Assembly (NCBI GenBank): GCA_020073495.1
Contig: JAIQFD010000004.1
Span: 485,001 to 549,000 of the forward strand
From: Terriglobia bacterium
Lineage (GTDB): Bacteria > Acidobacteriota > Terriglobia > Terriglobales > Acidobacteriaceae
Direction of reading: 5' to 3'
Length of the DNA stretch: 64,000 bases
The notes under the pieces are model-generated. The model saw nothing but the letters and a program-made list of their open reading frames with translations, was not told where the DNA came from and did no database searches. A program made the position numbers and the translations under genes. Shown piece after piece: positions 1 through 10,007 of this stretch. Each line of letters begins with the position of its first letter. The stretch's first letter is position 1.

Positions 1-1880
1 CTGCGCCACCTCCCAGGTGACGATCTCGCGCGCGCCGGTGGCGCAACCGCCCTGTGGTTCGGCCACGGTGCGGCCCTTCGCGGACCGTTCCAGGCTCGCC
101 TGCGACGGGGTCACTGTGCGCTGCGCGGAGGCCGCCGGAGCACAATCCTCGCCCGAAACCCGCTTCGCATACAGCCGCTGCAGGATGCCGTACTCAATCT
201 CGTTGGTGTCGCTCAGGATGTCTCGCGAGTCGAAGCGGATGATGAAGGGGAAATTATCCACTCCCGTCGTGTAGCGATAGACGATCCGGGGCTCGATGGT
301 GTGCTTCACCTGGCGTCCCCAGACGGGCTTGTCGAAGATCCGGCCCAGAGTGGGAGGTCGCAGCTCGAACGAGGTTTCCAGCGCCCGCCGGTTGATGTCG
401 TTCGGGATGGGCACGCCGGGCCCGCCCGGCACCGGCTGGAGCTGCTCCGAGTAATAGGTATCGCGCAATGCGATCTCCGGACGCACCGTCCAGCCGCCGA
501 GGAACAGGGGGAGCGAAGCGCGTGGGTGGATGTCGAGCCGGCCCACGAAATCGGCGGTCACGAAGCCCGGTTCCTTGCGCGAGAGGCCTTCCGCAGCGGC
601 GTCGAAGCCCCAGTACAGCGGCGTCGAAGAAAGCTTGCGGTCCACCGTCCCCACGTCAAACGTGGGCACGTGCAGGATGCTGACGTAGTCGCCGTTCTCG
701 GTGCTCTGGAAGTTCTGGTAGCGCGCGGTCAGCAGGTTGAATGAGTAGCCGTTGTAGGTCTTGGAGAGGAACGCTGCCGACTTCACCTCGGAGTTCACCG
801 TCTCGCTGAAAGTCTCGGTAAATGCCAGGCGGAAGACGAACGAGCTCAGATACTCCACCGACGCCACTCCCCGGAATCCGCCCGGGAACTGGCCCTCGGC
901 GTTCAAGTGGACGTCCTCGCCTCCCTGGTCCTGGACGGTCACGCCGTTGAAGAAGCCGCGGTCCAGCACGCCGAAGTAATGCAGGTTCACGAACGACGTA
1001 TCGCTAGGCCGGGCGCGGAAATCGCCGCTCTGCGACCAACCCCGGCTGCTGTAGTACTCGGCGCCGATGGTGGCATCCGCGCTGCGGTTGATCGCCCAGT
1101 AGAACGAGTCGCCCAGGACCAGGCCCTTGCGCGACGAGGTGCCAAAGGTCGGGATCATGAACCCGGTCTGCCGTCCCAGCCGGTCCACCGGATGCTCGGC
1201 GAACGGAAGATACAAAATGGGCACTTTCTTCACCCGAAAATTGGCGTTGTAGAGCTTGGCCGTGCCACCCACGTCCACGATGACCTTCTCCGCGTTGAAC
1301 GTCCACTTGGGATTCGGCAGTTCGCACGAGGTCACCGATCCGTGGTGCAGGATGTAACGGTCGGGCGAAACCTTCTCCACCATCCTGCCGGTGAAGGCGA
1401 ACGGGTTCGACGAAGTCAGGGTGACGTTCTTACCGCGGAAGCGCGCCCCCGTGCTCCCCACCACGTCCCAGAACCGGCCCGTCTGCTTCCGCACGTTGTA
1501 CTCGCCGCGGCTGGCCTCGATGTGATCGTCGTGGGGGCCGCCGTCCAGCACCAGGTGTCCGGTGGCGGTCAGTTCGCCGCTTTTGGAGTCGTAGGTGATC
1601 TCGTCGGCGTGGAAGACCAGCTCGCGGAATTCGATCTCCACGTCGCCGCGCAGCTTGAAGACGTCGCCCTCTTTCTCCTGCTCTCGTGCCTTGATGGTGA
1701 CCGGCTCGCCGGGGCGATTGGAGGTGGACTCGGCCGCGGGCAGGGACTGCTGCGGCGCATCCGCCGCGTCGGGCGCGGGATTCGATGCCACCGGCGGCAA
1801 CTGGCTAGTAACTACCGGTGTCGCCAGAAGCACATGACAAAAGATAAGTGCCGTGATACTTAACCAATTGCGGGAGAACA
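1..1880 (-). CDS. lptD: LPS-assembly protein LptD, N-terminal part (cut by window start)
   Basis: LptD is the outer-membrane barrel that, with LptE, inserts lipopolysaccharide into the outer leaflet. The reverse frame is open from the ATG at 1880 to the window edge, giving about 627 residues. A hydrophobic signal sequence (MFSRNWLSITALIFCH) is followed by a Pro/Ala linker. An OstA-type domain of repeated short strands follows at about residues 55-150 (EFRELVFHADEITYDS, then GELTATGHL). Next comes the conserved barrel entry (VPILYLPFAEHPVDRLGRQTGF, about residue 215 on), then alternating aromatic strands typical of the barrel. The C-terminal strands lie outside the window. It is divergent from the RDD gene across about 90 bases. 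The family call is firm; its presence implies a diderm cell with LPS. Confidence 0.9.
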
Positions 1881-1967
1881 TGGGGAGCGGTCGAAGTTAG
1901 CACGCCGCACCCTCTGTCGCAAAGAATGTTTGCGCTCCCGCTGCTCTGGCCGTCTCACAACCGAACG

Positions 1968-2981
1968 ATGGCTTGTCCCCTGTGCGGAGAGAGCTGCACC
2001 TGCTCGTACGCTGACCGGGCCCCTGACGCTGCTGCGTCGTCGGCGGCCGGCAGTCATGTCGCTGTCCTCATCGATCCGGAGCATTTCCAGGATTCCGAAC
2101 AGCAGTTCCTGGCCAGCCTCGATGCGCCGCCGGAATCAACGCGGCTCCCGGACTCACAAGCGGATTTCTATCGCAGCGATTCCGTGTGGCGCGAGGAAGT
2201 CGCCTCGCGCGTGGACGCCTACCGCACGCGTCGCGGGCGCCGCCGACCGGACCCCAGTGCGCTGCTGAGCTTCGATTTTGACAGGGCACAGCCGGACCTG
2301 TCCGCCGTCGTCGCCGCCGGCGCAACCTGGCAAGCGCCGAGCGCGGTGATCGAGCTACCGCCGCCGGCGATCGCCGAGCCCAAGGTCATCGAGTTCCCGC
2401 GCTCGGCCGAAGTGATCGCCGAAGAGCTGGCCGAGCCGGTCATCGAGACGCCGCGCATCCTCGAGGCGCCGCCCGAAGACATCGCGCCGCCCGAGTTCGG
2501 CGGCGTGTCGCTCGCTCCCATCACCCTGGAAGAGCACTCGATCGAGGTCGAGCGGGAGCCCGAGCAACTCCGCGTGGCCGCGCGCGGCCTGCGCATCTTC
2601 TCCGCCGTGGTGGATACGTGCGTGGTCCTGGCCGGCGCCGCCCTATTCGCGATGATCTTCGTGCAGATGACCGACGCCATGCCACGCACCCGCCTGTCGC
2701 TGGCGTTGGAGATCGCCATCCCCGCGTTCTTCTGGGCGGTGTACCACTACATTTTCCTGGTCCACGGGGCAACCACGCCGGGCATGCGCTTGGCCGACCT
2801 GCGCCTGAGCACCTTCGAGGGCGGACGCGTAGGTCCCGAGCAGCGCCGCTGGCGCGCGCTGGCCATGGTCGTCTCCTGCATCTCCGTCGGCTTCGGCTTC
2901 GCCTGGGCCCTGCTCGATCCCGACGGGCTCTGCTGGCACGACAAGATCACGCGCACCTACCTGACACAGCGCAGCTACTAG
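1968..2981 (+). CDS. RDD-family membrane protein with Cys-rich N-terminus
   Basis: The C-terminal 140 residues fit the RDD family: an Arg and Asp in the first segment (ARGLRIFSAVVD), three hydrophobic membrane segments, the GATTPGMRLADLRL loop and the terminal LCWHDKITRTYL signature. RDD proteins are small membrane proteins of poorly known, possibly transport, function. The first 200 residues are soluble, rich in Pro, Glu and Ala, and begin with a cysteine cluster (ACPLCGESCTC) that could bind metal. I chose the ATG at 1968, which puts this cluster at the N-terminus. An in-frame ATG at 1926 would add 14 residues with no family support. The gene is divergent from lptD. Confidence 0.72.
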   Translation: MACPLCGESCTCSYADRAPDAAASSAAGSHVAVLIDPEHFQDSEQQFLASLDAPPESTRLPDSQADFYRSDSVWREEVASRVDAYRTRRGRRRPDPSALLSFDFDRAQPDLSAVVAAGATWQAPSAVIELPPPAIAEPKVIEFPRSAEVIAEELAEPVIETPRILEAPPEDIAPPEFGGVSLAPITLEEHSIEVEREPEQLRVAARGLRIFSAVVDTCVVLAGAALFAMIFVQMTDAMPRTRLSLALEIAIPAFFWAVYHYIFLVHGATTPGMRLADLRLSTFEGGRVGPEQRRWRALAMVVSCISVGFGFAWALLDPDGLCWHDKITRTYLTQRSY

Positions 2982-3088
2982 CCATAGGTCAATCGCCGGG
3001 TCCAGCCCTCTGCGGCGAAAGACTGACGATTAACGACTGCCGACTGGTTTCGTTTACACTTCCGTTCGCAATCCCACGGAGTTCTGCC

Positions 3089-4471
3089 ATGAAAGCTCCT
3101 GTGCATTTTTCCTATGAAAACGCGATGAGCACGGCCGTCGGCGCCGACGGCCTGTCTTCCGGAGATCTTGACCGCTCTGCCGCCCTGGCGGCGCTCGGCG
3201 CCTTTCGCGCCCGCGTGGATTCGGGCGAGATCGGCTTCCCGAACCTGCCTGACGACCGCACCACCGCGCGTGCCATCTCGGAATTCGCCGATGACATGCG
3301 CGGCGAAGTCGATGACGTAGTGGTCGTCGGCATTGGCGGGTCGGCTCTCGGTTCCTACGCTCTCGACGTTGCGCTGCGCGGCCCGCATCCGGTGCAGACC
3401 CGCCTCGGCGGCCGATCCAACGGCAAGACGCGGGAGCCGCGTCCGCGGCTGGCGGTGCTGGACAACGTGGACCCGGGCTTCATCGCTGCGGCGCTGGAAC
3501 GCGTGGATCCCAAGCGCGCGGTCGCGTGTGTGATCGCCAAGTCCGGCTCCACCGCCGAGACGCTCTCCACCTTCCTGATCGTTCGCGAGTGGATGGTCAA
3601 CGCGCTGGGCAAGCGCGCTCGCTCCCGCATCGTGGCCGTGACCGACGCTCACAAAGGCGACCTGCTGGGCATCGCCAAGCAGGAGCAGTATCCGCTGTTC
3701 TTCGTTCCCGGCAACGTCGGCGGCCGCTTCAGCGTGTTCACTCCGGTCGGCCTGCTGCCCGCGGCGCTGATCGGCCTGGACATCGGCAAGATCATGCGCG
3801 GGGCCAGGGACGCGAACCAACTCGCTTGGTCGCGTGACCTGGAGCAGAACCACGCGCTGGCGTCTGCGCTCGTGCATCACGGACTCAATACGAAGAAAAG
3901 GAAAACGATCGAGGTCGTCTACGCTTACTCGTCGTTTCTGTGGGGCGCTGCCTTCTGGTACCGGCAGCTCTGGGCCGAAAGCCTGGGCAAGCGCGTGGAC
4001 CGCAAGGGCGCGGTGGTGGAGACCGGACAGACGCCCGTGGCCGCACTGGGCGTCACCGACCAGCATTCCCAGTCGCAGCTCTATATGGAGGGCCCGCGCG
4101 ACAAGATGATCACCTTCTGGGAGGTGGCGAAGCCGCGCGCCGACCTGCGCATTCCGCGTGATTTCAAAGAGTACGAGTCGTGCGGGTATCTGGGCGGCAA
4201 GAAGATGTCGCAGCTCTTCCACGCCGAGATGCGCGCCACTCAGGCCGCGCTCACCGAGGCTGGGCGGCCCAACTGCCGCTGGACCCTGCCCCAGGTCGAT
4301 GAGTACACCATCGGAGCGTTTTTCCAGACGCTGGAGTTCCAGACCGCCTTCGCCGGCGAACTCTACGGCGTGGACGCCTTTGACCAGCCCGGGGTCGAGC
4401 TAAGCAAGAAGCTGACTTACGGCTTGCTGGGCCGCAAAGGGTACGAGGAGTTTGCGAAGAGAGTCAGATAG
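3089..4471 (+). CDS. pgi: Glucose-6-phosphate isomerase
   Basis: Interconverts glucose 6-phosphate and fructose 6-phosphate in glycolysis and gluconeogenesis; cytosolic. The 460-residue product is the shorter bacterial/archaeal-type length. Two SIS sugar-phosphate domains are visible: VVVGIGGSALGS near residue 80 and IAKSGSTAETLSTF near residue 150. The C-terminal signature TPVAALGVTDQHSQSQLY and the segment WYRQLWAESLGKR carry active-site residues of the family. The start is the ATG at 3089, preceded by GGAG with normal spacing; the frame is open further upstream but runs into the RDD gene. The gap to the RDD gene holds a stretch of repeated short words (CTGACGATTAACGACTGCC). It is convergent with the APC permease. 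Confidence 0.93.
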   Translation: MKAPVHFSYENAMSTAVGADGLSSGDLDRSAALAALGAFRARVDSGEIGFPNLPDDRTTARAISEFADDMRGEVDDVVVVGIGGSALGSYALDVALRGPHPVQTRLGGRSNGKTREPRPRLAVLDNVDPGFIAAALERVDPKRAVACVIAKSGSTAETLSTFLIVREWMVNALGKRARSRIVAVTDAHKGDLLGIAKQEQYPLFFVPGNVGGRFSVFTPVGLLPAALIGLDIGKIMRGARDANQLAWSRDLEQNHALASALVHHGLNTKKRKTIEVVYAYSSFLWGAAFWYRQLWAESLGKRVDRKGAVVETGQTPVAALGVTDQHSQSQLYMEGPRDKMITFWEVAKPRADLRIPRDFKEYESCGYLGGKKMSQLFHAEMRATQAALTEAGRPNCRWTLPQVDEYTIGAFFQTLEFQTAFAGELYGVDAFDQPGVELSKKLTYGLLGRKGYEEFAKRVR

Positions 4472-4488
4472 AAGTTGATTCCCGTCAG

Positions 4489-6744
4489 CTAATCCGATTC
4501 ATGGGGCGGCGCGTCGCCGGTTCGACGCATCTGCTCCCGGAGCATGGCCAGCAGCTCCTCGCGACGCGGCCCGTCGATCTCCTGCTCGAGTTCACGCAGT
4601 GCAAGCGAGAGCACGTCGAAGTGATGCAGCCGGGCGAATTTGGGGTCGCGCGTGATCTCCAGCCATAGTTTGTGCAGGAGCTCGATGTCTTCCGGGCGCA
4701 AGCGCGGCGTGTGCGGCCCCAACAGGTAGGTCCTGAGCGCACCGCCGGGGGCCGCCACTTCAAGGGTGACGCGCGGCCTGGGCTCCGGCAGACGTTCCCA
4801 GGCGTCGCCGGTGTATTTGCCCTGCTCGTCGGCGGTCAGCTTGTTCGACTGCCCGCAGACGACGGTGGAGGATTCCAGCCTCTGGGCCGTGACCATGATG
4901 CTGTCGAAGACGCTGGTGCCGGGCACGACCAGCAGGGACACCGGCTTCCCCTCTTTTTCGGCGACCGATACCACCTTCGAAAACAGCTCCTGCTCGTACT
5001 CGTTGAAAACATCCTTGGCGTCGTACTCGCGGCTGCCGCTGAACGCGGGTCCGCGGTACAGCCGCGTGGTCATGACCACGACGTCGCGGCGTGCGGTATC
5101 GGTGCGATGCAGGGCGTCGCGCAGGTAGCTGAGGTTGTGCGGGTCGCGGACGGTGACCAGCACGTTGCCGGGCCGCACGCGCAGAGCCTCGGAGTTCAGC
5201 TCCGGCTCACCGGAGACGCGGAACTGCTCCATACCAGCGGCCCCGCCCTGGGCCAGGCGGCGGCGATGCGTGATGCGCTCCGAGATGGCAAACATGGCGA
5301 AGAACACCATGCTGAAGCCGACGCCGGCAATGGTCGCTTCCTTCTTGGTGAAAAGGTTGGCGACAGCCACGAGAAAGAGAACGACGGTGATGAGGCCCAG
5401 GCCGAACGGGATCTCCTGTCCGAAAAGATGGAGATTCCCGGGCACCTTCCATTCGCGGTTGGCGGGTTCAGTGAATCGCAGCACCAGCACGGCAAGGGCC
5501 TTGAAGGCGAAGCTCCACACCACGCCGAACGCGTAGAGCGCCGCCAGCAGGTGCACGTCGCCGCGGCTGAGGATGATGGCCGCCAGTTGCATCCCCACGA
5601 TGAGGTTCAACAGGCGAAACGTAGTGCCATACCGCCGCTGGGGTTTCTGGAACCACGAGGTCAGAACGCCGTCTTCGGCGATGCGGTTCAGTACGCCGTT
5701 AGCGCCGACGATCGCCGTGTTGGCCGCTCCCGAAAGGATCAGCACACCCACCAGCACCACGAATCCGTGGAAGACTAGCCGCATCGTCTCCGGCCCGGAG
5801 AGATACATGGACAGCCCGCCGATGAGGTTTTCGGTGAAATGCGAGCGGGCGGTGTCCGGAATGATCATGACCGCGAAGAACGAGACCAAAGAGGTGAACA
5901 CCATGCTGTAGATGAAGATCACCAGGCCGGTGCGTTCCAGGTTCTTGAGCTTGGGACTCTCGATCTCGCGATTCACCTGCGCCAGGGTCTCTTCGCCGCT
6001 CATCGCCAGTACGGAGTGGCCGAAGCCGACCAGCAGCATGACCAGCGTGAGTTGGCTCAGCCAGGTGCCATGCAGCCATCCGAGCGACGTCTCGTCGAGC
6101 TTCATGGCGGCGTGGCTGGGCAGCGGCGGCAGGTGCGCGCCCTTGACGGCCAGCGTGTACAGGCACCAGAGGATTAGGAGAACGACCATCACGGTCGTGA
6201 TCTTCATGATCTTCATCGCCTTGTCGCTGGATTCGTGGATGCCCTGGATGTTCTTCCACCAGAAATAGGCGATCACGATCACCGCCACGACGGCGGCGAA
6301 ATGATTGTCGTTGATTTCGAGCTTGTAGCCGAGATATCCGCCCACGTCGCGCACGAAGCCGGCCAGGTATTGCCCGGCCGACACGGCGCTGATGGGGCCG
6401 GTCAGCACGTAGTCGAAGAGCAGAGCGGCGACGGAGAACTTGGCCAGCGTGCCGCCCATGGCTTCCTTCACCACGCGGTACACGCCACCGCGCACGAACA
6501 TGCTGCTGGATTCGATATACAGGGCGCGGACGGCGTAACTGAACAGCATCACCGACAGGATGAACCAGGGCGCGCTCTTCCCGATGACCTGCTCGGCTTC
6601 ACCACCGGCGTAATACGCGGAGGACGCCAGGTCGGAGAGGACGATGGCAGCGGCCCGCCAGAAGGAGATGAAGGTCAGCATCACCGTGGTGGCGACGAAG
6701 ACCGAAACGGCGGGCCGCTTCAGATTCGGAGTGGTGGTGGACAT
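4489..6744 (-). CDS. APC-superfamily amino acid permease with C-terminal soluble domain
   Basis: A 751-residue secondary transporter. Residues 1 to about 480 hold some twelve hydrophobic segments with the APC pattern: an early unwound helix region (YYAGGEAEQVIG), GPISAVSAGQYLAGF, and the consensus MSGEETLAQVNREI between helices 5 and 6 that is typical of amino acid/polyamine permeases. After the last helix and a basic stretch (ERITHRRRLAQ) comes about 250 residues of soluble sequence. This tail has alternating strands and helices (GNVLVTVRDPHNLSYL, VSLLVVPGTSVFDSIMVTA) like a universal-stress-protein fold, which may regulate transport. The substrate is not predictable. It is convergent with pgi and lies 27 bases downstream of dps on the same strand. 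Confidence 0.8.
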   Translation of the reverse strand: MSTTTPNLKRPAVSVFVATTVMLTFISFWRAAAIVLSDLASSAYYAGGEAEQVIGKSAPWFILSVMLFSYAVRALYIESSSMFVRGGVYRVVKEAMGGTLAKFSVAALLFDYVLTGPISAVSAGQYLAGFVRDVGGYLGYKLEINDNHFAAVVAVIVIAYFWWKNIQGIHESSDKAMKIMKITTVMVVLLILWCLYTLAVKGAHLPPLPSHAAMKLDETSLGWLHGTWLSQLTLVMLLVGFGHSVLAMSGEETLAQVNREIESPKLKNLERTGLVIFIYSMVFTSLVSFFAVMIIPDTARSHFTENLIGGLSMYLSGPETMRLVFHGFVVLVGVLILSGAANTAIVGANGVLNRIAEDGVLTSWFQKPQRRYGTTFRLLNLIVGMQLAAIILSRGDVHLLAALYAFGVVWSFAFKALAVLVLRFTEPANREWKVPGNLHLFGQEIPFGLGLITVVLFLVAVANLFTKKEATIAGVGFSMVFFAMFAISERITHRRRLAQGGAAGMEQFRVSGEPELNSEALRVRPGNVLVTVRDPHNLSYLRDALHRTDTARRDVVVMTTRLYRGPAFSGSREYDAKDVFNEYEQELFSKVVSVAEKEGKPVSLLVVPGTSVFDSIMVTAQRLESSTVVCGQSNKLTADEQGKYTGDAWERLPEPRPRVTLEVAAPGGALRTYLLGPHTPRLRPEDIELLHKLWLEITRDPKFARLHHFDVLSLALRELEQEIDGPRREELLAMLREQMRRTGDAPPHESD

Positions 6745-6771
6745 ACCTGGGCCGCGGCCCAGTGACGGATT

Positions 6772-7272
6772 CTACGCCTGCACGTGCGCCTCAAGGAACC
6801 ACAAGTCCTTGTCCAGTTCGCGGGAGATCTCGGTGAACACGTCGGCCGTTGACTTGTCACCCAGTTCGTCGGCGCGGTCGATGGCGGCGCGGACGTTCGC
6901 GCCCAATTTGGCCAGGCGCTGCACCAGGGCGCGCACGTGCTCCTCGCCTTTGGTGGCGTCGAGGTCGTACTCCGGGATGGCAGAGTTAGCGGCCGCCATG
7001 CGCGCCGTGCCCATCGCGACGCCGCCTAGCGCGGTCGCCCGCTCGGCGATGATGTCGGAATGAGCCTCCAAATGGGCCGCGATCTGGTCGAACAGCTCAT
7101 GCAATTGGAAGAACTCGCGGCCTTTGACGTTCCAGTGGGCCTGCTTGGCCTGGGTCTTCAGGTCGAGGGTATCGGCCAGGCGCGCGTTCAGCAGCCGGAC
7201 GATCTCCTGGCGCTTGTTTTCCGGAATATCGATGCTAGTGGGGAAAGTAGCGTCTCGAACAGCGATAGCCAT
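6772..7272 (-). CDS. dps: Dps, DNA-protecting mini-ferritin
   Basis: Dps dodecamers oxidise ferrous iron with hydrogen peroxide and coat DNA under starvation or oxidative stress. The 166-residue product has the usual length. The inter-subunit ferroxidase ligands are present with the family spacing: His46, His58, Asp73 and Glu77, within AHWNVKGREFFQLHELFD and SDIIAERATALGG. The start at 7272 is preceded by AGGAG eight bases upstream. It lies upstream of the APC permease on the same strand, so the two could be co-transcribed. No OxyR or Fur site was recognised in the 250-base gap that separates it from the divergent kinase gene. Confidence 0.93.
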   Translation of the reverse strand: MAIAVRDATFPTSIDIPENKRQEIVRLLNARLADTLDLKTQAKQAHWNVKGREFFQLHELFDQIAAHLEAHSDIIAERATALGGVAMGTARMAAANSAIPEYDLDATKGEEHVRALVQRLAKLGANVRAAIDRADELGDKSTADVFTEISRELDKDLWFLEAHVQA

Positions 7273-7587
7273 ATGCGTATCTCCTGATTTTCTTGGATAG
7301 GGCGCTCAAGGTGACGGATTCAGGATATTCATCCGGCTGGCATTCGGTAGGGCTCACGTCACCTCTGGAAGTGACAGGACCCACCCCGTAACCCAGAGTG
7401 CAGGGCAGTGGTTGAAGCTTTGGTGGCACGGGGACGTCCGCCGGACGTTGGCTCCGTCCCACTTCATTGACTACCAAAGGTAAGTTGCTGTAACTTCTGC
7501 CCCACAGGAACTTCCGCGCGTCCAGTGGGCGACGCGTTTCTCAAGACCCTCTCCCCCAACATAGGGCCCGGGAGCGTAGCGCAGGAT

Positions 7588-9924
7588 ATGGCCATTCCGT
7601 CACCAACGTCGCCGCAGAGCATTGGCCGGTACGAGATCCTGGGTGAGCTGGGCAAGGGCGCCATGGGGGTCGTGTACAAGGCACGCGACCCCAACATCGG
7701 ACGCCTGGTGGCGCTCAAGACCATGCGCCTGGACGTCCACGGCATGGAAGCGGAAGAGATGCTGCTCCGCTTCAAGAACGAGGCTCGTGCCGCCGGCGTC
7801 CTCAATCACTCCAACATCGTCACCATTTACGACGCCGGTGAACACGAAGGCCTGTTCTACATCGCCATGGAGTTCATCGAGGGCGTCACCCTGCAAAAGG
7901 TTCTGAACGCGGAGTCGATGCTGCCCATCGAGCAAGTGCTCGATCTTTCGCGCCAGATCTGCGCCGGTCTGGACTATGCCCACTCCCATCGCATCATCCA
8001 CCGCGACGTGAAGCCGGCCAACATCATGATCGAGCCCGACGGTCGGGTGAAGATCATGGATTTTGGTATCGCCAAGGCTGAGGGCGCCCATCTCACCTCT
8101 GCCGGCCAGGTATTGGGGACTCCCAACTACATGTCGCCAGAGCAGGTGAAAGGCCGCCCACTCGACGGCCGTTCCGACCTGTGGAGTTTCGGTGTGCTCC
8201 TCTACGAGATGGTCACCGGCGAGAAGCCCTTCACCGGGCAGAACGTGACCACGATCATCTACAAGATCGTGAACGAGAATCCGATTCCTCCGAAGGAACT
8301 GGATTCCAGCATCCATCCCGGCCTCAGCGCCGTCATCCAGCGGGCGCTAGCCAAGCACCCGGACCAGAGATATCAGAAGGGCGCCGACCTGGTTCACCAC
8401 CTGGTCAACTACAAGAGCATCGGGGTGGAGACCGCTGCGCTGCCGGCCGACGCGGGCGCCGCACACGTTCCCAAGGCTGCGCCTGCCGCAGCGCCTGCGG
8501 TATCCGCGCCGGCCAAACCTGCTGCCGCACCTGCATCGGCGGCAGCGCCGGCAAAGCCGGCACCCGCCGTGGCGCCGCCGGCCGCGCCCAAGACGCCGCC
8601 CGCCACTGCCGCCCCCGCGCTGGCCAAGACCGTGCCCAAGCCACCCGCGCCGCAAGCAGCACCGCCGAAGCCCGTGCCCAAGCCACCCGCGCCGCAAGCC
8701 GCGCCGCCGAAGTCCGTGCCCAAGCCGCCCGCGCCGCAAGCCGCGCCGCCGAAGCCCGCGCCGGTTCCGGCAGCCAAAGCCGCGCCACCCAAACCGGCGG
8801 CGCCACCAGCGGCATCCGATGCCGAGGACACGCTGGTCGCCGGATCACAGGAAGCGCCCAAGATCGCGACTGCTGTCGCCAGCGCCAAAGCGGCGATACC
8901 CAAACTTTCGGCCAACCAGTGGCTGCTGGTGGCGGCGGGCGTGCTGGCAGTAGTGATGCTGGTTGTAGCCTTCGGCGTCTATAGCAGCGAAAAATCCAAG
9001 CCGTCCGCGCCGGCGACCACGGCCGAGCCGGGGACGCAGACTCCGCAAGGGACGCAAAGCCCCGCGCCCACCCCCTCGGCCGAGCCGGCGAGCGGATCAC
9101 CGGCCGAGCAGCCTGGGGAGCCGGGCAGGCCCGCCGCCAAAACGAAATCGCAGACGCCCGCCAAATCGTTGACCGCGGCCGCAACTCCGGCCCCCGTGCC
9201 GGCACAGCCCGCGGCGGCGGCTCCCATCAATGGGACGCTGCGCCTGATCTCGAATCCTGCGGGCGCCAAAGTGGAGATCGACGGCTGGTCGGAGCCCACC
9301 TGGCTCACCCCCTTCAACTCGCCCAACCTGAGCACGGGGCAGCACAAAGTCGTGTTCACGAAGGCGGGGTACGCCACCGAGACGCGGATGGTGGAGGTCA
9401 CCGGGGGGAACCAGTCGGTGGTGAACGCAGCGCTCCGGACCGCCGTAGCCCCATCGCGCATCGAGGTGATCAGCGATCCCGCGGGCGCGGCCATCGTCAT
9501 CGACGGCAAGGAAACCGGCAAGCACACGCCTGCCACCCTGGACGTTTCCAAAGGCGAGCACGCGGTCGTACTGCGCAAGCTCGGCTACCGGGACGTGGCC
9601 GTGGCCGCCAAGGTGGGCGAAGGCGAAACCTTTCACGTCTCGCAAGTGCTGAAGAGCGGTACCGGCGGCGCCAGCCCGTTCGGGAAGATCTTCGGCGGCG
9701 GCATCCCCGAAGGCATGGGCGCGCTCCAGGTGAAGACCAAGCCGAAAGGCGCGACGGTGAAAGTGAACGGAGAAACCGCGCCTAAGACCACGCCCTTCAA
9801 GCTCCCCGTCGACCCCGGTGCCTACAAGGTCGTCGTCTCGATGGACGGCTACCAGGCATCCAGCCAGTCCGTGACCGTGGAGAAGGGAAAGACGGCGACG
9901 GTGGACGTCGAGCTGAAGAAATAG
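7588..9924 (+). CDS. Membrane Ser/Thr protein kinase with three extracytoplasmic PEGA domains
   Basis: A Hanks-type kinase followed by a linker, one membrane helix and PEGA repeats. The kinase occupies about residues 11-270 with all catalytic motifs: LGKGAMGVVY glycine loop, VALKTM lysine, IIHRDVKPANIM catalytic loop, IMDFGIAKAEG, and MSPEQVKGRPLDGRSDLWSFG. Residues 285-420 are Pro/Ala/Lys-rich and include a 14-residue tandem repeat. A membrane helix (WLLVAAGVLAVVMLVVAFG) lies near residue 445. Three PEGA modules (SNPAGAKVEIDG, SDPAGAAIVIDG, TKPKGATVKVNG) start near residues 547, 623 and 709 and probably bind cell-wall or surface ligands. An in-frame GTG at 7525 would add 21 residues; I prefer the ATG at 7588 because it sits just before the kinase fold. 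The substrate is unknown. Confidence 0.9.
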   Translation: MAIPSPTSPQSIGRYEILGELGKGAMGVVYKARDPNIGRLVALKTMRLDVHGMEAEEMLLRFKNEARAAGVLNHSNIVTIYDAGEHEGLFYIAMEFIEGVTLQKVLNAESMLPIEQVLDLSRQICAGLDYAHSHRIIHRDVKPANIMIEPDGRVKIMDFGIAKAEGAHLTSAGQVLGTPNYMSPEQVKGRPLDGRSDLWSFGVLLYEMVTGEKPFTGQNVTTIIYKIVNENPIPPKELDSSIHPGLSAVIQRALAKHPDQRYQKGADLVHHLVNYKSIGVETAALPADAGAAHVPKAAPAAAPAVSAPAKPAAAPASAAAPAKPAPAVAPPAAPKTPPATAAPALAKTVPKPPAPQAAPPKPVPKPPAPQAAPPKSVPKPPAPQAAPPKPAPVPAAKAAPPKPAAPPAASDAEDTLVAGSQEAPKIATAVASAKAAIPKLSANQWLLVAAGVLAVVMLVVAFGVYSSEKSKPSAPATTAEPGTQTPQGTQSPAPTPSAEPASGSPAEQPGEPGRPAAKTKSQTPAKSLTAAATPAPVPAQPAAAAPINGTLRLISNPAGAKVEIDGWSEPTWLTPFNSPNLSTGQHKVVFTKAGYATETRMVEVTGGNQSVVNAALRTAVAPSRIEVISDPAGAAIVIDGKETGKHTPATLDVSKGEHAVVLRKLGYRDVAVAAKVGEGETFHVSQVLKSGTGGASPFGKIFGGGIPEGMGALQVKTKPKGATVKVNGETAPKTTPFKLPVDPGAYKVVVSMDGYQASSQSVTVEKGKTATVDVELKK
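8632..8757 (+). repeat. Three 42-bp tandem repeats in the kinase linker
   Basis: Copies at 8632-8673, 8674-8715 and 8716-8757 encode a 14-residue unit, VPKPPAPQAAPPK followed by P or S. They differ at only a few third positions. They lie in the Pro/Ala/Lys-rich juxtamembrane linker of the PEGA kinase. The copy number is likely to vary between strains by slippage, changing linker length. Confidence 0.9.
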
Positions 9925-10007
9925 CTGTTAGCGATCGGCAATTAGCGCTTAGCCAGCCACCACTCTCGTGAAGTGCTAAACGCTATTTGCTACTCGCCAA
10001 CCGCTTC

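Noticed and set aside
907-1863. A 318-codon plus-strand frame
   Set aside because: Antisense to lptD, which has clear domain motifs on the minus strand.
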